Shown here piece by piece: positions 1-5,016 of a stretch of 5,016 nucleotides of DNA (its first letter is position 1; the number at the start of each line of letters is the position of its first letter). This stretch comes from Abditibacteriota bacterium (GTDB lineage: Bacteria > Armatimonadota > UBA5829): assembly GCA_017958015.1 (NCBI GenBank), contig JAGDDM010000208.1, positions 1 through 5,016 of the forward strand, given 5' to 3'. Under the pieces are notes generated by a model. The model had not been told where the DNA came from. It did no database searches and saw only the letters and a list, made by a program, of their open reading frames with translations. The position numbers were made by a program, and so were the translations under genes.

Positions 1-143
1 AGATAAAGCTTATGCTGACGAAAGGTGGGTCGTATTACGGTGAAGTGACATTAAACTTTGCGGGACTGATGGTATATAGAGAGATAGACGGCAAATATGT
101 ATTAACCGATTTGCAATTAAATGATCCGGAAAACAGTAAATAG
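1..143 (+). CDS. 3' end of an unrecognised protein (partial)
   Basis: An open frame enters from the left edge (first full codon at position 3) and stops at TAG 141-143, giving 46 C-terminal residues. The visible part reads like a beta-rich domain end: alternating hydrophobic and polar residues (GEVTLNFAGLMVYREIDGKY) followed by a short polar tail ending NDPENSK. There is no transmembrane segment, Cys motif or recognisable catalytic signature, so I cannot assign a family. Codon use is AT-rich: TTA occurs three times in 46 codons, whereas the large gene downstream uses no TTA. No U-tailed terminator hairpin follows the stop, but a good promoter lies about 30 bp beyond it, so the next gene need not depend on this transcript. 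An in-frame ATG at 12-14 is probably internal, because the frame is open to the edge. Confidence 0.6.
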   Translation, partial: IKLMLTKGGSYYGEVTLNFAGLMVYREIDGKYVLTDLQLNDPENSK

Positions 144-172
144 CGGCAATAAATATCGGTGTTTATTTATAT

Positions 173-201
173 TTGCGATAACCTCTTAAATTTGGTATAA
201 T
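173..201 (+). promoter_or_regulatory. Predicted sigma-A-type promoter for recR
   Basis: A -35-like TTGCGA (173-178, matching TTGACA at 4 of 6 positions) is followed by a 17-bp spacer and a perfect -10 TATAAT (196-201). TGG immediately before the -10 fits an extended -10 (TGn). Transcription would begin near 208, giving a leader of about 165 nt before the recR start codon at 373. It is the best promoter-like sequence in the 229-bp gap before recR. The assignment rests on consensus only. Confidence 0.65.
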
Positions 202-212
202 ATATCGGTTAA

Positions 213-228
213 GACGGCGTTTGCCGTC
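213..228 (+). repeat. Leader hairpin (GACGGC stem) near predicted transcript 5' end
   Basis: GACGGC (213-218) and GCCGTC (223-228) are perfect 6-bp complementary arms around a GTTT loop. The hairpin would lie 5-20 nt from the predicted transcription start. It has no U tract (CGACC follows), so it is not an intrinsic terminator. It could be a 5' stabilising stem or a diverged member of the hairpin family found at 263-360. It is followed at 237-249 by a purine-rich GAAAGGAAAAGG stretch that resembles a Shine-Dalgarno but has no start codon at a usable distance. Confidence 0.5.
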
Positions 229-262
229 GACCTATTGAAAGGAAAAGGCAATAAAGCATAGT

Positions 263-360
263 TTCGCGCTTACAGCGCGAATGAATTGCGCCTTGCGGCG
301 CGTGAATTGTCGCTTACGCGACATGAATTGCCTGACAGCATGAATTGTGCCCACGGCACA
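263..360 (+). repeat. Array of mini-hairpins with ATGAATTG spacers in the recR leader
   Basis: Five short units lie head to tail. Stems are TTCGCGCT/AGCGCGAA (263-270/274-281, loop TAC), GCGCC/GGCGC (288-292/297-301, loop TTGC), GTCGC/GCGAC (309-313/318-322, loop TTAC), a decayed unit at 330-339 (GCCTGACAGC, about 2 bp left), and GTGCC/GGCAC (347-351/355-359, loop CAC). The units are joined by ATGAATTG or GTGAATTG, whose last G begins the next stem. Unit lengths are 21, 21, 17 and 20 bp. Stem sequence changes from unit to unit while self-complementarity is kept and the spacer is constant, which suggests selection or a copying mechanism acting on structure. No U tract follows any stem, so these are not terminators. 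Confidence 0.8.
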
Positions 361-361
361 T

Positions 362-368
362 GAAGGAA
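362..368 (+). promoter_or_regulatory. recR ribosome-binding site at the end of the hairpin array
   Basis: GAAGGAA lies 4-10 nt before ATG 373-375, a functional spacing. The sequence ATGAAGG at 360-366 occupies the position where the next ATGAATTG spacer of the array would begin. The Shine-Dalgarno therefore abuts, or is built from, the last repeat spacer. The neighbouring stem (347-359) ends only 2-3 nt upstream, so its folding could influence ribosome access. This site decides the recR start. Confidence 0.7.
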
Positions 369-372
369 ACCC

Positions 373-969
373 ATGTATTACGCGAAACCCCTTGCGGCTC
401 TTGTGTCGGAGTTCGAGAAAATGCCGGGTATCGGGCCCAAATCCGCCCAGCGCTTGGCGTTCTACGTTCTGCGTCTTTCGGAGAAAGAGGCGGAGGACTT
501 CGTGAAGGCCGTAAAGGACGTGAAGAGCCTTATCCGCACCTGCGACACATGCTACAACTACACCGAGGGCACCCGTTGCTCGGTCTGTTCCGACGACACC
601 CGTGACAAGAGTCTCCTCTGTGTGGTGGCGGAGCCTCGGGACGTGGTGGCCATGGAGCGCACCCACGAATATCGGGGTCTCTATCACGTTTTGGGCGGCG
701 TTATCTCCCCCATGGACGGCATCACGCCGGACATGCTCCGGGTGCGTGAGCTCATCGAGCGCGTGGGCAAGGGCGCTTTCAAAGAGGTTATTCTCGCCAC
801 CAACCCCACCATAGAGGGGGACGCCACTTCCATGTATATCGCCGGGCTCATCAAGCCCATGGGAGTCAAGGTCACACGCATCGCTCAGGGTATGCCCGTG
901 GGCTCCGATATGGACTACGCCGACAAGGCCACCCTCATCGAGGCCATGCAGTGGCGGCGGGAGATGTAA
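373..969 (+). CDS. recR: Recombination mediator protein RecR
   Basis: A complete 198-residue protein, the usual size for RecR. RecR works in the cytoplasm with RecO and RecF to load RecA onto single-stranded DNA coated with SSB, during gap repair and recombination. Domains in order: an N-terminal helix-hairpin-helix (about residues 10-35, with MPGIGPKSAQRLA at 17-29) for DNA binding; a four-Cys zinc motif (C57, C60, C69, C72); a Toprim domain (about 79-172) with the conserved E87 in VVAEPRDV and the ATNPTIEGDAT segment at 142-152; and the C-terminal signature RIAQGMPVGSDMDYAD at 169-184. All hallmark residues are present, so it should be functional. The start is fixed by GAAGGAA upstream and the expected length. 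In many bacteria recR follows dnaX and a YbaB/EbfC gene; the preceding partial gene does not look like either. No terminator is seen after the stop. Confidence 0.96.
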   Translation: MYYAKPLAALVSEFEKMPGIGPKSAQRLAFYVLRLSEKEAEDFVKAVKDVKSLIRTCDTCYNYTEGTRCSVCSDDTRDKSLLCVVAEPRDVVAMERTHEYRGLYHVLGGVISPMDGITPDMLRVRELIERVGKGAFKEVILATNPTIEGDATSMYIAGLIKPMGVKVTRIAQGMPVGSDMDYADKATLIEAMQWRREM

Positions 970-1000
970 TCGGTTAAAAATGAATGGATTTCCGATTTAG

Positions 1001-1028
1001 GAATCGGGAATCGGGAATCGGGAATCAG
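1001..1028 (+). repeat. 7-bp tandem repeat (GAATCGG), four units
   Basis: GAATCGG is repeated exactly at 1001-1007, 1008-1014 and 1015-1021, followed by a variant GAATCAG at 1022-1028. A 7-bp period in noncoding DNA, 31 bp after the recR stop, points to slippage or to a mobile short-repeat family. On the + strand it gives regularly spaced GGG tracts separated by AATC. It forms the left flank of a composite element whose right flank is another heptamer array at 1111-1145. Confidence 0.9.
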
Positions 1029-1030
1029 CG

Positions 1031-1105
1031 AATGTGCCGCCTACGGCGGCGATTATATCGCTCACTCCGCAATGTGGGATATATAATCCGTTCGGCTTGC
1101 CGAAC
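1031..1105 (+). repeat. Three adjacent inverted repeats forming the core of a composite intergenic element
   Basis: Three inverted repeats follow one another. GCCGCC (1036-1041) pairs with GGCGGC (1045-1050) around loop TAC. GATTATAT (1051-1058) pairs with ATATAATC (1081-1088) around a 22-nt loop that can form a weak inner stem. GTTCGGC (1090-1096) pairs with GCCGAAC (1099-1105), with CTTG as the practical loop. Only 0-1 nt separates each structure from the next, so the RNA or single-stranded DNA could fold into a three-stem unit. None is followed by a T run, so recR is not clearly terminated here. The compact stem/TAC-loop style matches the recR leader array. I see no coding potential; it could be a mobile repeat or an RNA processing or stability element. 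Confidence 0.75.
1082..1087 (+). promoter_or_regulatory. Possible -10 box for PFOR inside the repeat
   Basis: A perfect TATAAT at 1082-1087 lies in the right arm of the middle inverted repeat. The sequence 17 bp upstream (CGCTCA, 1059-1064) is a poor -35, and the extended -10 TG is absent. If used, transcription would start near 1094 and leave a leader of about 90 nt before PFOR. The other -10-like sequence, TAGAAT at 1165-1170, abuts the ribosome-binding site and is too close to the gene. PFOR may instead be read from the recR promoter. Confidence 0.25.
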
Positions 1106-1110
1106 ACCTT

Positions 1111-1145
1111 CCCTGACCCCTGACCCCTGATCCCTGACCCCTGAT
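1111..1145 (+). repeat. 7-bp tandem repeat (CCCTGAC/CCCTGAT), five units
   Basis: Five consecutive heptamers, CCCTGAC, CCCTGAC, CCCTGAT, CCCTGAC and CCCTGAT, start at 1111, 1118, 1125, 1132 and 1139. On the complementary strand this gives five runs of three or four G separated by TCA or ATCA, which satisfies the standard G-quadruplex pattern. The array is the right flank of the composite element and ends 25 bp before the PFOR ribosome-binding site. It resembles the left array only in unit length and in having one GGG run per unit, in opposite orientation. Confidence 0.9.
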
Positions 1146-1176
1146 AGGAATTTCATTCCTGTAATAGAATAAGGAG
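1146..1176 (+). promoter_or_regulatory. Short inverted repeat and strong ribosome-binding site before PFOR
   Basis: AGGAAT (1146-1151) and ATTCCT (1155-1160) form a perfect 6-bp inverted repeat with loop TTC, directly after the heptamer array. AAGGAG at 1171-1176 is a near-ideal Shine-Dalgarno, 7 nt before ATG 1184-1186, and settles the PFOR start. The hairpin ends 10 nt before the ribosome site, so it need not block it. It could stabilise the mRNA 5' end or bind a protein; neither is shown by the sequence. Confidence 0.6.
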
Positions 1177-1183
1177 TCATTAT

Positions 1184-4723
<3,540 letters not shown>

Positions 4724-4735
4724 TCGATTCTTATT

Positions 4736-4767
4736 GAATGGGGAGCGTTTCGACGCTCCCCATTCTT
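4736..4767 (+). terminator. Intrinsic terminator of PFOR
   Basis: A perfect 13-bp stem (4736-4748 with 4753-4765, GC-rich in its upper part) closes on a TTCG tetraloop, starting 12 nt after the PFOR stop. The tail is weak: only TT follows the stem, though its descending arm ends in ATTC, giving an AUUCUU-like end. The stem strength and position make it the main 3' boundary of the PFOR mRNA, either as a terminator or as a barrier to 3' exonucleases. Confidence 0.8.
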
Positions 4768-4835
4768 GGGCTTTAGGTTTTGGGGATGGGATAAACAAAA
4801 TCGGCCGCCTATCCCTAAGCCCTAACACCTTTTTT
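4768..4835 (+). repeat. G-rich imperfect inverted repeat ending in a T run
   Basis: The left arm from about 4775 (AGGTTTTGGGGATGGGATA) is imperfectly complementary to the right arm ending at 4830, whose reverse complement reads AGGTGTTAGGGCTTAGGGATA. GGGATA (4788-4793) and TATCCC (4810-4815) are exact inner arms. The outer left sequence GGGCTTTAGG at 4768-4777 also resembles the reverse complement of the right arm (GGGCTTAGGG). Six T residues follow (4830-4835), so in RNA this could act as a second terminator behind the PFOR hairpin. The arms contain degenerate TTAGGG-like motifs and recall the GGG-containing heptamers before PFOR, suggesting the same class of repeat. No coding potential is seen. 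Confidence 0.55.
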
Positions 4836-4852
4836 CGACTCCGCGAAAAAAA
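4830..4852. repeat. T6CG/CGA7 hairpin between transcription units
   Basis: TTTTTTCG (4830-4837) pairs with CGAAAAAA (4844-4851) around ACTCCG, with one extra A at 4852. The T and A runs at either end allow weak terminator-like behaviour in both directions. The A tract also sits directly upstream of the next promoter's -35, where it could act as an UP-like element. Which role applies cannot be settled from sequence. Confidence 0.45.
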
Positions 4853-4885
4853 GTTGTTGACAACTCGGCTGTAACGTACCATAAT
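4852..4885 (+). promoter_or_regulatory. Strong promoter with a palindrome over the -35
   Basis: A perfect -35 TTGACA (4857-4862), a 17-bp spacer and -10 CATAAT (4880-4885, 5 of 6 to consensus) form the best promoter in the window. Transcription would start near 4892, leaving a leader of about 25 nt. AGTTGT (4852-4857) and ACAACT (4860-4865) are perfect arms around a 2-bp centre, a 14-bp palindrome covering the -35, as expected for a repressor operator. TAATTAA occurs at 4882-4888, over the -10, and again at 4897-4903. No known regulator motif is recognised. Confidence 0.75.
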
Positions 4886-4915
4886 TAAAGTAAACCTAAT
4901 TAAGAGGAGATTTTG

Positions 4916-5016
4916 ATGCCGAAAACTATTATATACGAAGAACCGGTACAACTTATTCGGGAGAAAGAATACGAAAAGGCCCAGGAAGCGCTTCAGGCTA
5001 TCCTGGACGAAAACCC
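4916..5016 (+). CDS. 5' end of a protein with a TPR-like helical start (partial)
   Basis: The frame begins at ATG 4916-4918, 6 nt after AGGAG (4905-4909), and runs off the right edge after 33 complete codons (the last two bases start a Pro codon). The visible protein is highly charged and helical, with no signal peptide or membrane segment, suggesting a cytoplasmic protein. Residues about 16-34, EKEYEKAQEALQAILDENP, match the spacing of a tetratricopeptide second helix (small or aromatic Y, then A, L/A and a closing NP). One repeat fragment is weak evidence; a coiled coil or unrelated helical protein is equally possible, so no function is assigned. It has its own promoter and follows the PFOR terminator, so it is probably a separate transcription unit. 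Confidence 0.7.
   Translation, partial: MPKTIIYEEPVQLIREKEYEKAQEALQAILDEN

Noticed and set aside
148..167. Terminator for the first partial gene (AATAAA/TTTATT arms)
   Set aside because: The arms are only A/T pairs, the loop is 8 nt and there is no T tract, so the hairpin would be unstable.
263..360. CRISPR array
   Set aside because: Spacer-like parts are only 9-14 bp and self-complementary, repeats are 8 bp, and no cas genes are present.
232..687. A 151-codon minus-strand frame overlapping the recR leader and recR
   Set aside because: It is antisense to a clear recR and to the hairpin array; its repeat-derived C-terminus (SRKRQFTRRKAQF) is just the hairpin spacers read backwards.
1036..1050. 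Intrinsic terminator after recR
   Set aside because: The stem is strong but is followed by GATTATAT rather than a T run.
970..1183. Operator for the redox regulator Rex upstream of PFOR
   Set aside because: No TTGTNAN...NTNACAA-like palindrome is present; the only inverted repeats are those of the repeat element and AGGAAT/ATTCCT.

Overview
The window looks like chromosomal DNA from an anaerobic, fermentative bacterium, most likely a Clostridia-type member of the Bacillota. That placement is inferred from a single-chain pyruvate:ferredoxin oxidoreductase (PFOR), strong Shine-Dalgarno sequences of the AAGGAG type, sigma-A-like promoters, and intergenic DNA packed with small hairpins and short tandem repeats. 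No 16S rRNA or other taxonomic marker is present, so it stays tentative.

Layout, all genes on the + strand: (1) positions 1-143, the last 46 codons of an unrecognised AT-rich gene; (2) 144-372, a promoter (TTGCGA / 17 bp / TATAAT) and a leader of about 165 nt filled with mini-hairpins separated by an ATGAATTG spacer; (3) 373-969, complete recR, a recombination mediator protein; (4) 970-1183, a composite intergenic repeat in which two different 7-bp tandem arrays flank three inverted repeats; (5) 1184-4723, a complete 1179-residue PFOR (nifJ) with all expected catalytic and iron-sulfur residues; (6) 4724-4915, a strong terminator hairpin, a second imperfect inverted repeat ending in a T run, a T6/A7 hairpin, then a good promoter whose -35 lies in a 14-bp palindrome; (7) 4916 to the end, the first 33 complete codons of a gene whose product has a TPR-like helical start.

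The genes do not form an obvious pathway. RecR acts in DNA repair and PFOR in central carbon and electron metabolism, and they are separated by 214 bp of repeat DNA. PFOR has its own strong ribosome-binding site and terminator and extreme codon bias, so it is probably abundantly expressed. The 3' gene has its own promoter and is probably a separate transcription unit.

The coding content is conventional and I see no new defence, mobile or biosynthetic system. The least explained material is in the three intergenic regions: the recR leader hairpin array, the heptamer-flanked element with a G-quadruplex motif on the template strand before PFOR, and the G-rich inverted element after PFOR. A Cys-Gly-Cys-Asp-Cys-Gly-Cys motif in the PFOR thiamine domain is also worth a check.
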